Positions 9,391 through 17,553 of a stretch of 64,000 nucleotides of DNA are shown piece after piece; position 1 is the first letter of the stretch; every line of letters begins with the position of its first letter. The stretch is from Bog-473 sp036491435 (GTDB lineage Bacteria; Actinomycetota; Acidimicrobiia; Acidimicrobiales; RAAP-2): NCBI GenBank assembly GCA_036491435.1, contig DASXBZ010000049.1, forward strand, positions 23,277 through 87,276. The letters are read 5' to 3'. A program made the position numbers and the translations under genes. Below the pieces are notes generated by a model that worked only from the letters and a program-made list of their open reading frames with translations, searched no databases and had not been told where the DNA came from.

Positions 9391-9506
9391 GGCGGTAGAT
9401 GACCACGACCTTCCCCGAGGTCGCAAGCCGATGGGCGAACACCCCGGTGGAATGATCCGCCCTTGGTCCTGGTTGTACATCGCAGGTTCATCCCGGGATG
9501 CCCCGG

Positions 9507-9514
9507 GTACGTAC
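9507..9514. promoter_or_regulatory. GTACGTAC palindrome upstream of sigma-factor gene
   Basis: A perfect 8-bp palindrome 35-42 bases before the sigma-factor start codon. The same 8-mer occurs 45-52 bases upstream of ftsZ. It is a possible operator; no function is shown. Confidence 0.25.
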
Positions 9515-9548
9515 GACAGATAGCGAGCGAAAAACGGCTGGAGCAAAG

Positions 9549-10385
9549 ATGAAGAGCGCGGTGAATACATCGGACACCTTGGGGTTGATGCTGCGCGACC
9601 TCGACCAATTCCCCATGCCCGACCACGAGCAGCAGGTGGAACTGGCCAAGCGAGTCGCCGCGGGCGACGAGGCCGCCCGCAAGCAGATGGTCGCGGCCAA
9701 CCTGCGCCTTGTGGTGCACTGGGCGCGCCGCTATCAGGACCGGGGCGTCGACATGGCCGACCTGGTCCAGGAAGGGACCTTCGGCCTCATGCGAGCCGTC
9801 GACAAGTTCGACTGGGAGCGCGGTTTCCGTTTTTCGACCTACGCGACCTGGTGGATCCGCCAGGCCCTGCAGCGTGCCGTGCAGCAGCACGGCCGGACCA
9901 TCCGGATCCCTCTCGAGGTCGGTGAGCAGATCCAGCGTCTCGAGCTGACCAAGGCCGAGCTGGCGAGCACCCTGGGTCGGGCACCCACAGAGCAGGAGCT
10001 GGACGAGGCGACCGGAATGACGGCCGACGAGCGCGAGTCGCTCGAGGACGTCGCCAGGGTGACCGCGTCGCTGGACCAGCCGGCCGCGCTCGAGTCGACG
10101 ACCACTTTGGGCGAGCTCGTGGCACCTGACGACTCCGACTTCGCCAGTGACGTCGAAGAGACCATGGTCTACGAGCGGGTGCGCGACGCCGTCGAGCGGC
10201 TGCCGGGCCTCCAGCGCGACGTACTGCGCCTGCGCTTCGGCTTCGGGGGCGACTCCCCCGCGTCGCTCCAGTCGACCGCCGAGCGTCTCGGGGTTGGCGT
10301 ACGCCGGGTCCGTCGGGCCGAGGAGGAGGCGCTAGCGGCGCTCTCCGGCGACGTCGACGTGCTCGGGGTACACCAGGCAGCCTGA
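9549..10385 (+). CDS. Group 2 (primary-like) sigma-70 family RNA polymerase sigma factor
   Basis: 278 residues covering regions 1.2 to 4 without the long N-terminal 1.1 domain. Region 1.2 is DTLGLMLRDLDQFPMPDHEQQ. Region 2 is well conserved (MVAANLRLVVHWARRYQ, DLVQEGTFGLMRAVDKFDWERG, FSTYATWWIRQALQRAV). Region 4.2 is unusual: the recognition helix reads ERLGVGVRRVRRAEEEAL instead of the common pattern with RERIRQIE, so -35 recognition may differ. The ATG at 9549 has GGAG five bases upstream; an in-frame ATG at 9498 lacks this. It is convergent with rluD and is probably an alternative or stress sigma rather than the housekeeping one. Confidence 0.9.
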   Translation: MKSAVNTSDTLGLMLRDLDQFPMPDHEQQVELAKRVAAGDEAARKQMVAANLRLVVHWARRYQDRGVDMADLVQEGTFGLMRAVDKFDWERGFRFSTYATWWIRQALQRAVQQHGRTIRIPLEVGEQIQRLELTKAELASTLGRAPTEQELDEATGMTADERESLEDVARVTASLDQPAALESTTTLGELVAPDDSDFASDVEETMVYERVRDAVERLPGLQRDVLRLRFGFGGDSPASLQSTAERLGVGVRRVRRAEEEALAALSGDVDVLGVHQAA

Positions 10386-10426
10386 GGGCTCCGCACGAAC
10401 ACGGAGGCCGTGCGCCGGGCGACGAC

Positions 10427-11389
10427 CTAGCGACTGCTCAGGTAATCCTGGAGGTCACCCGGTAGCGGCGCATCGAATTCGGTGCGCGCGCCCGTCACCG
10501 GATGGTCGAACGCCAGCCGGGCGGCGTGAAGGAAGAACCTCCCGGAGCCGAGAAGCTCGTCCGGCCGCCCGTACCGCGCGTCGCCGATGACGGGATGGCC
10601 GATGGCCGCCATGTGCACACGCACCTGGTGGGTCCGTCCACTCTGCAGCGCCAGCTCCAGCAGCGTGGTGGGCGTCCCCGAATCGACGCCACGCCGCTCC
10701 ACCACTCGGTACGTCGTGATGGCGGCTTTCCCCCGCGGGGTGACCGCCATCTTCGTCGGTGTCCGGACCGAGCGTCCGATCGGCGCGTCGATCTCCCCGC
10801 GGTCGTCCGTCACGAGCCCGGCCACCAGCGCGAGGTATGTCCGCTCCATGCTGCGCGTGGCCAGCTGCGCGACCAGAGACCGGTAGGCGACGGGCGTCCG
10901 GGCGACCGCCAGCAAGCCCGACGTCCCTTTGTCCAGGCGGTGCACGATGCCGGGCCGGTCCGGCGCACTCACACCCGCTGCGACGAGGTCGGCGAGGTCG
11001 GGGAACACCGCCAGCAGGCCACCGACCAGGGTGCCCTCGACATGACCGGCGCCCGGATGCACCACGAGCCCGGCCGGCTTATCGATCACGGCCACGTCGT
11101 GGTCGGCGTGCACGACGGAAAAGCGTACGCCCGGCTCGGCGACCGGGATCGTGGCGGTCTCCTCGGGCAGCTGCACCGTCAGGAGCGCTCCTTCTCGGAG
11201 CGGCACCCGGCCCGAGGCGACCGGCGCCCCGTCCACGAAGACGCGTCCCGACTCGACGAGCTCGGCCGCGACGGCCCGCGAGACATCGGCCAGCATGGCG
11301 ACACCGCGGTCCACGCGGACACCCGAGAGCGTCGCCGGGACCTCGACCGTCATGCGCGCAGCCGGCTCGCCCCCCCGGGCTTCGCTCAC
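10427..11389 (-). CDS. rluD: RluD-family 23S rRNA pseudouridine synthase
   Basis: 320 residues. An N-terminal S4 RNA-binding domain (VRVDRGVAMLADVSRAVAAEL) is followed by the RluA/RluD catalytic domain. The catalytic Asp lies in GIVHRLDKGTSGLLAVART. Other family signatures are VIDKPAGLVVHPGAGH and LQSGRTHQVRVHMAAIGHPVIGD. The GTG start overlaps the lspA stop as GTGA, the classic lspA-rluD arrangement of many bacteria, which supports this start over an internal ATG at 11353. It modifies uridines in large-subunit rRNA helix 69 or nearby; the exact target is inferred from the family. Confidence 0.93.
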   Translation of the reverse strand: MSEARGGEPAARMTVEVPATLSGVRVDRGVAMLADVSRAVAAELVESGRVFVDGAPVASGRVPLREGALLTVQLPEETATIPVAEPGVRFSVVHADHDVAVIDKPAGLVVHPGAGHVEGTLVGGLLAVFPDLADLVAAGVSAPDRPGIVHRLDKGTSGLLAVARTPVAYRSLVAQLATRSMERTYLALVAGLVTDDRGEIDAPIGRSVRTPTKMAVTPRGKAAITTYRVVERRGVDSGTPTTLLELALQSGRTHQVRVHMAAIGHPVIGDARYGRPDELLGSGRFFLHAARLAFDHPVTGARTEFDAPLPGDLQDYLSSR

Positions 11390-11889
11390 GCGGTGCCCTC
11401 GTCGCTCTCGCTCGCCATGCCGGCCTGCCCGAAGAGGAGCGAGACGATGACGACGACGACGCCCACCGTGACGCACGCGTCGGCAAAATTGAACGTCGGC
11501 CAGTAGTCGAGCGTGATGAAGTCGGGCACCCGGCCGCCGTGTCCGCCGACGATGCGCTCACTCAGGTTGCCGACGGCGCCGCCCAGGACCAGGCCCGCGC
11601 CGATTGCCATGGGCACGGTGCGCACCTGCGCCACGACCCACGCCAGCACCAAGACGCCCACGCACAGCAGGACGGTGACAATGACGGCGCGCCCGCTGAA
11701 GAGGCTGAAGGCGAAGCCGGAATTGAACGTCAGGGCCAGCCCGAAGGGACCCCAGAGGTGGCGGACGTCGTGGAGGTGGTCGACGGCCAGCGTGGTGGTC
11801 ACGCGATCGACCACCACCACGACCACGGCGATGGCGAATGCCACCACCCGTGGCGTGGTCAGCGCCGGGACAGCCCTCCGCTCTTGCAC
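11386..11889 (-). CDS. lspA: Lipoprotein signal peptidase (signal peptidase II)
   Basis: About 167 residues with four predicted membrane segments. It cleaves prolipoprotein signal peptides in the cytoplasmic membrane. The family motifs are present: LVLGGAVGNLSERI, then the catalytic Asp of VPDFI and the second catalytic Asp in FNFADACVTVG. The usual GN-x-x-DR is GN-x-x-ER here, a conservative change at a non-catalytic position. The start is uncertain. I chose a GTG that overlaps the end of the upstream DksA-like gene by 31 bases and gives the usual family length; GTG at 11847 is an alternative. The next gene is rluD. Confidence 0.88.
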   Translation of the reverse strand: MQERRAVPALTTPRVVAFAIAVVVVVVDRVTTTLAVDHLHDVRHLWGPFGLALTFNSGFAFSLFSGRAVIVTVLLCVGVLVLAWVVAQVRTVPMAIGAGLVLGGAVGNLSERIVGGHGGRVPDFITLDYWPTFNFADACVTVGVVVVIVSLLFGQAGMASESDEGTA

Positions 11890-12743
11890 GCCACACAGAG
11901 GCGTGCGTATGGCAGGGCACGCAACCGCGGCTTCGGAATGGGCTGGAAACAACGCTCGCAGTACCCGTACGTCTTGTCCTTGACCCGAGCCAGTGCGTCG
12001 TCGATCTCCTCGACGGCCAAAGTCGCTTGGCCCGAGAGCGCGAGGTTGCGCTCGCGATCCACCGTCACCGTTCCGCCCTCGCCGGACTCTTCGTCGAACT
12101 GGACATCCCCCGGCTCGCGCTCGAGGGCGAGCGAGTCCGCCTCGGCGCGGAGCGAGGTCGCCTGCTCCTGGTAGATCGAGCGCTCGTTCACGAGGAGCTC
12201 TCCCACCTCTTCCAGGAACTTGGCGTCCTTGGCGTACGGACCCGTCTTCGGCCGCACCGGCGCCGGCGGCTTCGGCTTGGGCGTGAAGGCCGTGCGCGAG
12301 GGCGTCGGCGCCGCGCCCGCACCGTTCGCGGCCCGCGCCGCGGCAGTGGTCGCGGCCTTCTTGGCCGGCGGAGCCGCCTTCTTCGCCGCCGGGGCGGCTT
12401 TCTTCGCGGGTGCGGCCTTCTTCACAGGTGTAGCCGCCTTCTTGGTCGGGGCCTTCTTCGAGGCGGGCACCTTTTTCGTCGCCGCGGTGCCCGCCTTCTT
12501 GGCGGTCGAGGTCGTCTTCTTCACCGGCCCCGACGCGGCCTTCTTGGCCGTCGACGTGGCCTTCTTGGTTGCGGTGGCTGCTTTCTTCACAACAGGAGCT
12601 GCCTTCTTCTTCGTAAGGGCGGGACGTGTTCCAGCGGTACCCCCAACCCGGGCGGCGTTCGATTTGTTCCCGGGGCGTGAAGCGGCGGTCGAGCGCGACG
12701 TAGACCCCCGTTTAGCCGGGGAGCCCTTGCTCGCTGGGGTCAT
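11859..12743 (-). CDS. TraR/DksA-type C4 zinc-finger protein with histone-H1-like Lys/Ala-rich tail
   Basis: 294 residues in two parts. Residues about 45-135 are a low-complexity KKAAP/TKKA repeat region resembling the C-terminal tail of histone H1, likely to bind DNA or RNA non-specifically. Residues about 165-294 are a DksA/TraR-like coiled-coil (YQEQATSLRAEADSLALE) and a C4 zinc finger formed by the CERC and CVAC pairs. Its position directly upstream of lspA matches a similar basic DksA-like gene in other actinobacteria. It could act on RNA polymerase or as a nucleoid-associated protein; sequence alone does not decide between these. Confidence 0.85.
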   Translation of the reverse strand: MTPASKGSPAKRGSTSRSTAASRPGNKSNAARVGGTAGTRPALTKKKAAPVVKKAATATKKATSTAKKAASGPVKKTTSTAKKAGTAATKKVPASKKAPTKKAATPVKKAAPAKKAAPAAKKAAPPAKKAATTAAARAANGAGAAPTPSRTAFTPKPKPPAPVRPKTGPYAKDAKFLEEVGELLVNERSIYQEQATSLRAEADSLALEREPGDVQFDEESGEGGTVTVDRERNLALSGQATLAVEEIDDALARVKDKTYGYCERCFQPIPKPRLRALPYARLCVACKSGGLSRR

Positions 12744-12865
12744 CTGCCCTCCTTCGGACCACCTGTCGTGGCCGCGTACGCCTGCAGCCTCGCCCTGGGG
12801 AGCGGGTGACGATAGCGGACAGCGCAGGGGCGGGCAATAGCGGCCCCGGCCGGGCTACTGGAAAA

Positions 12866-13615
12866 TCAGAGTGAGTGGGTCGCCCCTGACACGGCGCCCG
12901 ATGCGTTCTGGAGGTTCAGCGTCGGCGCGCCGTCGTCTGCCTCGGGCCGTGCCGGTGCATCCATCGATTCCCCGGGCCTGCTCTTGGGCTTCACACCCAT
13001 GAGCGAGTTCGCCGGCTGGACGTTCTCGTCCACCCACTTGAGGATCTCGGTCAGTGCGCCGCGGAGGCGGTTGCGCTCCGAGTCGAGATGACGTGCCATC
13101 GTCTCGACGTCGGTGGCGAGGTCGGTGCGCGTGGCCTCGAGGCGAGTCACCTCTTCGCGCAGCTTCTGATGCGACTCGGCCTGGAGCTGCGCGGCCGCCG
13201 CCTCGGCTTCGGCGATCGCAGTGCGGGCCCTCTCTTCGGCATGGGACACGATGGTCGCGGCCTCGGCCTCGCTCTCGCGCTTGGTCTGATCGACGAACTT
13301 CTGCGCCAGGATGAGCGTCCGTTGCAGCGTTTCGTCCGAGAGAGCCCCGGCGTCGGCGCCGGGTGCACCTTCACCGTCGTCCGCCGCGGCGACCGGCGCG
13401 GACCGCTTCTCCCGCTCGAGTTGGGCGATGCGCTCGCTCGCCTGCCGCAGACGTTCGTTCAGCTGGCGGACGTGCTCTTGGAGTGCCTCGGCCTCTTGGG
13501 CCGCCTTGTCCAGGTACTCATCGACTTCGTCGACGTTGTAGCCCTTCAGCCCGAGGCGGAATTCCACGGTGCGAAGCGTGTCGAGGATTGATGCCGATGC
13601 CTGGGAATTGTCCAT
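12866..13615 (-). CDS. divIVA: DivIVA/Wag31-type polar growth and septum placement protein
   Basis: 249 residues. The N-terminal DivIVA membrane-targeting motif (LDTLRTVEFRLGLKGYNVDEVDEYLDKA, residues about 11-38) is followed by a coiled coil. A flexible acidic linker comes next, then a long second coiled coil (AEAAAAQLQAESHQKL...). The tail is low-complexity. DivIVA organises polar growth and division-site proteins on curved membrane. It sits downstream of yggT and sepF, the usual actinobacterial order. A 70-base gap to yggT suggests it may have its own promoter. Confidence 0.9.
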   Translation of the reverse strand: MDNSQASASILDTLRTVEFRLGLKGYNVDEVDEYLDKAAQEAEALQEHVRQLNERLRQASERIAQLEREKRSAPVAAADDGEGAPGADAGALSDETLQRTLILAQKFVDQTKRESEAEAATIVSHAEERARTAIAEAEAAAAQLQAESHQKLREEVTRLEATRTDLATDVETMARHLDSERNRLRGALTEILKWVDENVQPANSLMGVKPKSRPGESMDAPARPEADDGAPTLNLQNASGAVSGATHSL

Positions 13616-13685
13616 GGAGGCCGAGTCTAACCATACGGTTCCGCAGTTCCAGGCATTGTTCGGGGGTTGTGGGCTGGGTTTCCCG

Positions 13686-13937
13686 TCAGCGCCAGAGGAC
13701 CTGAAACACCAGGATGTTGCCGATCAGGATGACCACCAGAAACGACCAGTCCAGGCCACCCATCGGTTTGATCACCTGCCGCACCGGCCGCAGGACCGGC
13801 TCGGTCGCCCGGTACAGAAAGTACTGGAGCCGGGCCAGCGTGGTCCCGGGCTGGATCCGGAACCAGCTCAAGATGGCGTAGGGGAACATGATCACCCACA
13901 TGTACAGCAGGATGATCAGCCCAATGACATAAAACAC
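13686..13937 (-). CDS. YggT-family small membrane protein
   Basis: An 83-residue protein with two membrane segments (FYVIGLIILLYMWVIMFPYAI at the N-terminus and FLVVILIGNILVFQVLW at the C-terminus). They flank the family loop LYRATEPVLRPVRQVIKP. YggT proteins sit between sepF and divIVA in many Gram-positives and are linked to membrane and division organisation; the molecular role is unclear. The start is a GTG. A short hairpin lies just upstream, over the sepF stop codon. Confidence 0.88.
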   Translation of the reverse strand: MFYVIGLIILLYMWVIMFPYAILSWFRIQPGTTLARLQYFLYRATEPVLRPVRQVIKPMGGLDWSFLVVILIGNILVFQVLWR

Positions 13938-13946
13938 CGCCCAGGA

Positions 13947-13963
13947 GGCTAGTTGGCCTAGCC
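13947..13963 (-). other. Perfect 6-bp inverted repeat over the sepF stop codon
   Basis: GGCTAG and CTAGCC arms are separated by five bases. The repeat covers the sepF stop and lies about 10 bases before the yggT start. It could form an mRNA hairpin affecting coupling or decay. There is no T-run, so it is not a standard terminator. Confidence 0.4.
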
Positions 13964-14557
13964 GCGCCCGAAACCGCGCTCGGCCAACCGCAGCCTCTCT
14001 TCGTCCGAGACCTTGACGTTGGTGGGCGCCAGCAAGAACACCTGGTCGGCGACCTTCTCCATCTCGCCACTGAGTGCGTAGGTGACCCCGCTGCAGAAGT
14101 CGATCATGCGGCGTTGCAGGTCGCGATCGGCCATCTGCAGGTTCACGATGACGGGACGGTTGTCCTTCAGCCGGTCCGCGATCTCCTTTGCGTCACCGAA
14201 CCGTGAGGGTGCCACGACGTGGACCTTGGCCGTCGAGGGCGCGGCGGAGACGGGCTGCAGCGTCGAGTCGACCGGGACCGCGCGCACCGCCTGCGGTCGC
14301 GGGGCCACGTTGCTGGCCGCCGGCCGGGGCTGGCTGGGCACAGCCGATTCGCGGGGAATGGTGCGGACTCTGCTCATGCCGCCGCTGAATTCTTCTCCGC
14401 CGCCCTGGTCGTACTCGGGGGCCCGGGGCTCGACCCGCGCTGCCGTGGCGGCCGAGAATCCGCGCGGGGCGCGGTCCTCCAGGTCGTCGTACTCGTCGTA
14501 CTCGTCGTCGAGCAGGCCGAGATACACCATGGTCTTCTTCATGAACGAGGGTGACAT
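13958..14557 (-). CDS. sepF: Cell division protein SepF
   Basis: 199 residues. A short amphipathic N-terminal membrane anchor (MSPSFMKKTMVYLGL) is followed by an acidic then Pro/Ser-rich linker. The C-terminal SepF fold (residues about 110-195) carries VHVVAPSRFGDAKEIADRL, RPVIVNLQMADRDLQRR and IDFCSGVTYALSGEMEKV. SepF tethers FtsZ to the membrane and is the main anchor in actinobacteria that lack FtsA; no ftsA is seen in this cluster. Its position between the YggS-type gene and yggT is canonical. Confidence 0.95.
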   Translation of the reverse strand: MSPSFMKKTMVYLGLLDDEYDEYDDLEDRAPRGFSAATAARVEPRAPEYDQGGGEEFSGGMSRVRTIPRESAVPSQPRPAASNVAPRPQAVRAVPVDSTLQPVSAAPSTAKVHVVAPSRFGDAKEIADRLKDNRPVIVNLQMADRDLQRRMIDFCSGVTYALSGEMEKVADQVFLLAPTNVKVSDEERLRLAERGFGRG

Positions 14558-14689
14558 GCCTTCTCCTGTCGAATCACAGCGTAGTGCCTGCTCGCACGCC
14601 CGGGCAGGCCAATGAGCCCAGGCGAGGGGGCCGATCGGGCCATCAGCCTGCTGCTGAGGGTCATGTCAGCCTCCCGTTGACCTTGCCCG

Positions 14690-15388
14690 TCACGCCGAGC
14701 GCTTGCGCGGCCGCTCACCGAACAACGCCCGGCCGATCCGCACCATGGTCGTGCCCGCACGCACCGCGGCCTCGAGGTCGTCGGTCATCCCCATGGAACG
14801 CTCCTCGAGGCCGAGACCGTCGGCCAGCGAGCGGACCGTCCCGAATGCCAGATCCGCCGCGTCGGGGCCCGGCGCCGCGACCGTCATAAGGCCGCGGACG
14901 TCGAGACCGTCTTCGCGCAGACGTGGCACGAGCGTGCGCACCTCTTCGGGCGAGCAACCGTTGCGGCCCGAGAGCCCCGTGGTCTCGACCTCTACGAGGA
15001 CGGTGGCGCCGGGCGCGAACCGAGCGATCCGTGCACCTTCTTCGACCCGGGACACGCTCTGCCACACGCCGACGACCGGCGCGAGGCGCCCCACCTTGTT
15101 CCTCTGGATCGCACCGAGGAAGTGCCATCGCACCGGTTGCAGAGACGGGTCGCCCTCCACCGCTGCCGCCTTCGCCACGAGCTCGTCCGCGTAGTTCTCG
15201 CCGATGTCGGAAAGGCCGGCGGCGCGTGCCGCGGCGACGGCTTCGGGGCCGAAGCCCTTGGTGACCGCGACGACACGGACGACGGACGGGTCACCGCCCG
15301 CCCGTTCGATGCGCCGCCGGACGGCCTCCAGCCTCTCGGCGACCCCGTCGCTAGCGGAGGAAGGAGGGGACGTCGAAATCGTCGTCAC
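14690..15388 (-). CDS. YggS/PLPBP-family pyridoxal-phosphate homeostasis protein
   Basis: About 232 residues, one TIM-barrel domain. The PLP lysine lies in VVRVVAVTKGFGPEAVAAA. Other family motifs are IGENYADELVAKA, RWHFLGAIQRNKVGRL and MGMTDDLEAAVRAGTTMVRIGRALFG. This family binds PLP without a known catalytic reaction and buffers PLP and amino-acid pools. The start is chosen at the GTG 38 bases inside the ftsZ end, because no ATG, GTG or TTG lies between that point and the first conserved residues. It is translationally linked to ftsZ and sits upstream of sepF, as in many actinobacteria. Confidence 0.9.
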   Translation of the reverse strand: MTTISTSPPSSASDGVAERLEAVRRRIERAGGDPSVVRVVAVTKGFGPEAVAAARAAGLSDIGENYADELVAKAAAVEGDPSLQPVRWHFLGAIQRNKVGRLAPVVGVWQSVSRVEEGARIARFAPGATVLVEVETTGLSGRNGCSPEEVRTLVPRLREDGLDVRGLMTVAAPGPDAADLAFGTVRSLADGLGLEERSMGMTDDLEAAVRAGTTMVRIGRALFGERPRKRSA

Positions 15389-16454
15389 CCAAGTCGAGCT
15401 CTTCGTCGGACCCGGTGGCGTCGGCGAAGATGTCCACCGGCTCGGGCGTGGCGAAGATACTCGCGGCCAAGTCGTTCTTGGCGTTGGGCGCACCCTCGTC
15501 CCAGCGCTCGAAGCCGGCGGCGATCACGGTGACCCGCACCTCGTCGCCCATGTTGTCGTCGATGACGGCCCCGAAGATGATGTTGGCGTCCGGATGCGCC
15601 ACCGCGTGGATGATCTCGGCCGCTTCGTTGACCTCGAACAGCCCGAGGTCCGAGCCACCGGCGATGTTGAGCACCATGCCGCGCGCTCCGTCGATCGACG
15701 CCTCGAGTAGCGGTGAGGTGATGGCGGCCCGGGCGGCGTTGGCCGCGCGCCCCTCGCCGATGGACGAGCCGATGCCCATGATCGCCGTGCCGGCATTCGT
15801 CATCACCATCTTGACGTCGGCAAAGTCGGTATTGATCAGGCCCGGCACCGTGATCATGTCGGTGATGCCTCGCACACCTTGGAGGAGCACCTCGTCCGCC
15901 ATCTTGAAGGCGTTGACCATGCTGGTCTTGTCGTTGGACACCGTGAGCAGCCGGTCGTTCGGGATGACGATGAGGGTATCGACCTTCTCCTTGAGGACCT
16001 GGATGCCCTTCTCCGCCTGCATGGCGCGTCGCCGTCCCTCGAAGGTGAACGGGCGGGTCACCACGCCGATGGTCAGAGCGCCGAGGCCCTTGGCAATCTC
16101 GGCGAAGACGGGCGCGGCGCCCGTGCCCGTGCCGCCGCCCTTGCCCGCGGTGATGAACACCATGTCCGCGCCCTGCAACGCTTCTTCGATGTCGGCCCGG
16201 TGCTCCTCGGCCGCTTGGCGTCCGACCTCGGGATCGCTCCCCGCGCCCAACCCACGGGTCAATTGGCGACCGATGTCGAGCTTCAAGTCGGCGTCGCTCA
16301 TGAGCAACGCCTGCGCATCCGTGTTGGCCGCGATGAACTCGACGTTGCGCAGCCCGGAGTCGATCATGCGGTTGACGGCGTTCACTCCGCCGCCACCCAC
16401 TCCAACCACCTTGATGACTGCCAGGTAGTTGCCCTGGGAAGGCACGGTCGTCAT
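15351..16454 (-). CDS. ftsZ: Cell division GTPase FtsZ
   Basis: A 367-residue tubulin-like GTPase that polymerises into the Z ring. The N-terminal nucleotide site (VVGVGGGGVNAVNRMI) and the tubulin signature GGGTGTGAAPVFAEIAKGLG (near residue 107) are intact. So are the T7-loop region (INTDFADVKMVM) and the C-terminal conserved peptide DFDVPSFLR, which recruits SepF and other partners. The start is an ATG preceded by AAGGGG. About 200 non-coding bases separate it from ftsQ, so it probably has its own promoter. A 10-bp palindrome lies in that gap. Confidence 0.98.
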   Translation of the reverse strand: MTTVPSQGNYLAVIKVVGVGGGGVNAVNRMIDSGLRNVEFIAANTDAQALLMSDADLKLDIGRQLTRGLGAGSDPEVGRQAAEEHRADIEEALQGADMVFITAGKGGGTGTGAAPVFAEIAKGLGALTIGVVTRPFTFEGRRRAMQAEKGIQVLKEKVDTLIVIPNDRLLTVSNDKTSMVNAFKMADEVLLQGVRGITDMITVPGLINTDFADVKMVMTNAGTAIMGIGSSIGEGRAANAARAAITSPLLEASIDGARGMVLNIAGGSDLGLFEVNEAAEIIHAVAHPDANIIFGAVIDDNMGDEVRVTVIAAGFERWDEGAPNAKNDLAASIFATPEPVDIFADATGSDEELDLGDDDFDVPSFLR

Positions 16455-16497
16455 GATTCCCCTTGTCCTCGGGTCGATCGCCGACCGGTAGCTCGCT

Positions 16498-16507
16498 GGT
16501 ACGTACC
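16498..16507. promoter_or_regulatory. GGTACGTACC palindrome upstream of ftsZ
   Basis: A perfect 10-bp palindrome 44-53 bases before the ftsZ start codon, in the only sizeable gap within the division cluster. Its GTACGTAC core recurs upstream of the sigma-factor gene at 9507. It is a candidate protein-binding site only. Confidence 0.3.
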
Positions 16508-16653
16508 GCCCCCAGTCACCGTCGACGTGAGCGACATCACCGATCCCTGAACCTTTGGGGAAGGTTGATGTTCACAGTTCGGCAACGTGACCCCACCATA
16601 CGGGGGGTGTTCAGGCAGGTCAAGCATCCTACGCTACGGGGAGAGGGCCGGTG

Positions 16654-17553
16654 TCACGGGCCCGTCACCGTCGGGGCGTCCGGGACGCTGACGTCGATCA
16701 CATCCCCGTTGTGCAGGGTCGCACCGGCCAGAATCGACGAGACGTCCTCGTATTTGGCGGTGAGCTGCGTGGCCGTGCCGATGTCGACCGCGATCGGCGT
16801 CGTCATCGACAGCTGGACCCAGCCGGCGGGCTCCACTGTCACGCCCGTCACCTGCGCCGCGAACGAGGCGGGGAGCGTCGACGCCACCTCCAGGCCGGTG
16901 GCATCGCGCGCCGGGAGCACGGAGCCGGGAGCACCGGGCGGCTGTGGCACCGTCAGGAGCAGCAGCCCGTCCTCGCGGGCGACCGACACGGCGAGGACCC
17001 GTCCGTCGGCACTCACCGTCGCCCAGTGCCCGCCGGCCTCGCTCACGGCAAAGCGCGGCGTCTCCTCGGTGATCCTGATGTGCACACCGTCGGGCCACCC
17101 AACGCTGACCGAGGCGGACCGCACCCACGGCAGCTGCTCGATGCGCGCCGCCGTCGCCCCCGCGTCGACGTCGAGCAACGGCGGCTGGCTCGCGAGCCCC
17201 GCCTGGTCGATCACCTGCGCCGGCGACTCGTGGACGTTGCCCGTCACGGTCACGGCCCGTGCCCCGAACAACGGGGTGTGGAGCAGGAACCAGGCGCCGA
17301 TGACGACCGCCGTCCCGGCCAGCCCGATGACCAGGATGCGCAGCCGGCGCCGTCCCTGCTCCCGAATGACGGCGGTGCGCCGGGCCGAGATGCGCGGGTC
17401 CATGCGGCCCGAGCCGCCCCTGCCACTCCTCGGCCGTGCGCCGCCGCTCTCGTGCTGTCCGCGACCCCAGAGCTTCCAACCGCCCCAGCGCGCTCCGGCG
17501 CCCCGACGGCTCGCGGCGCGGCGCCCCTTCGTGGGGGCATCGACGGGGGTCAC
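16654..17553 (-). CDS. ftsQ: Cell division protein FtsQ
   Basis: 299 residues. A basic cytoplasmic N-terminus precedes one membrane segment (LRILVIGLAGTAVVIGAWFLL, residues about 71-91). A POTRA domain follows (LFGARAVTVTGNVHESPAQVI to VGWPDGVHIRITEETP), then the beta domain. FtsQ connects FtsL/FtsB and the septal synthase to the Z ring. The GTG start overlaps the murB stop as GTGA. The N-terminus is longer and more basic than in proteobacteria, as is common in actinobacteria. Confidence 0.9.
   Translation of the reverse strand: MTPVDAPTKGRRAASRRGAGARWGGWKLWGRGQHESGGARPRSGRGGSGRMDPRISARRTAVIREQGRRRLRILVIGLAGTAVVIGAWFLLHTPLFGARAVTVTGNVHESPAQVIDQAGLASQPPLLDVDAGATAARIEQLPWVRSASVSVGWPDGVHIRITEETPRFAVSEAGGHWATVSADGRVLAVSVAREDGLLLLTVPQPPGAPGSVLPARDATGLEVASTLPASFAAQVTGVTVEPAGWVQLSMTTPIAVDIGTATQLTAKYEDVSSILAGATLHNGDVIDVSVPDAPTVTGP

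Noticed and set aside
10386..10426. CTCCG/CGGAG stem between the convergent sigma-factor and rluD genes, considered as a bidirectional terminator
   Set aside because: The stem is only five bases with a bulge and there is no T-run on either strand.
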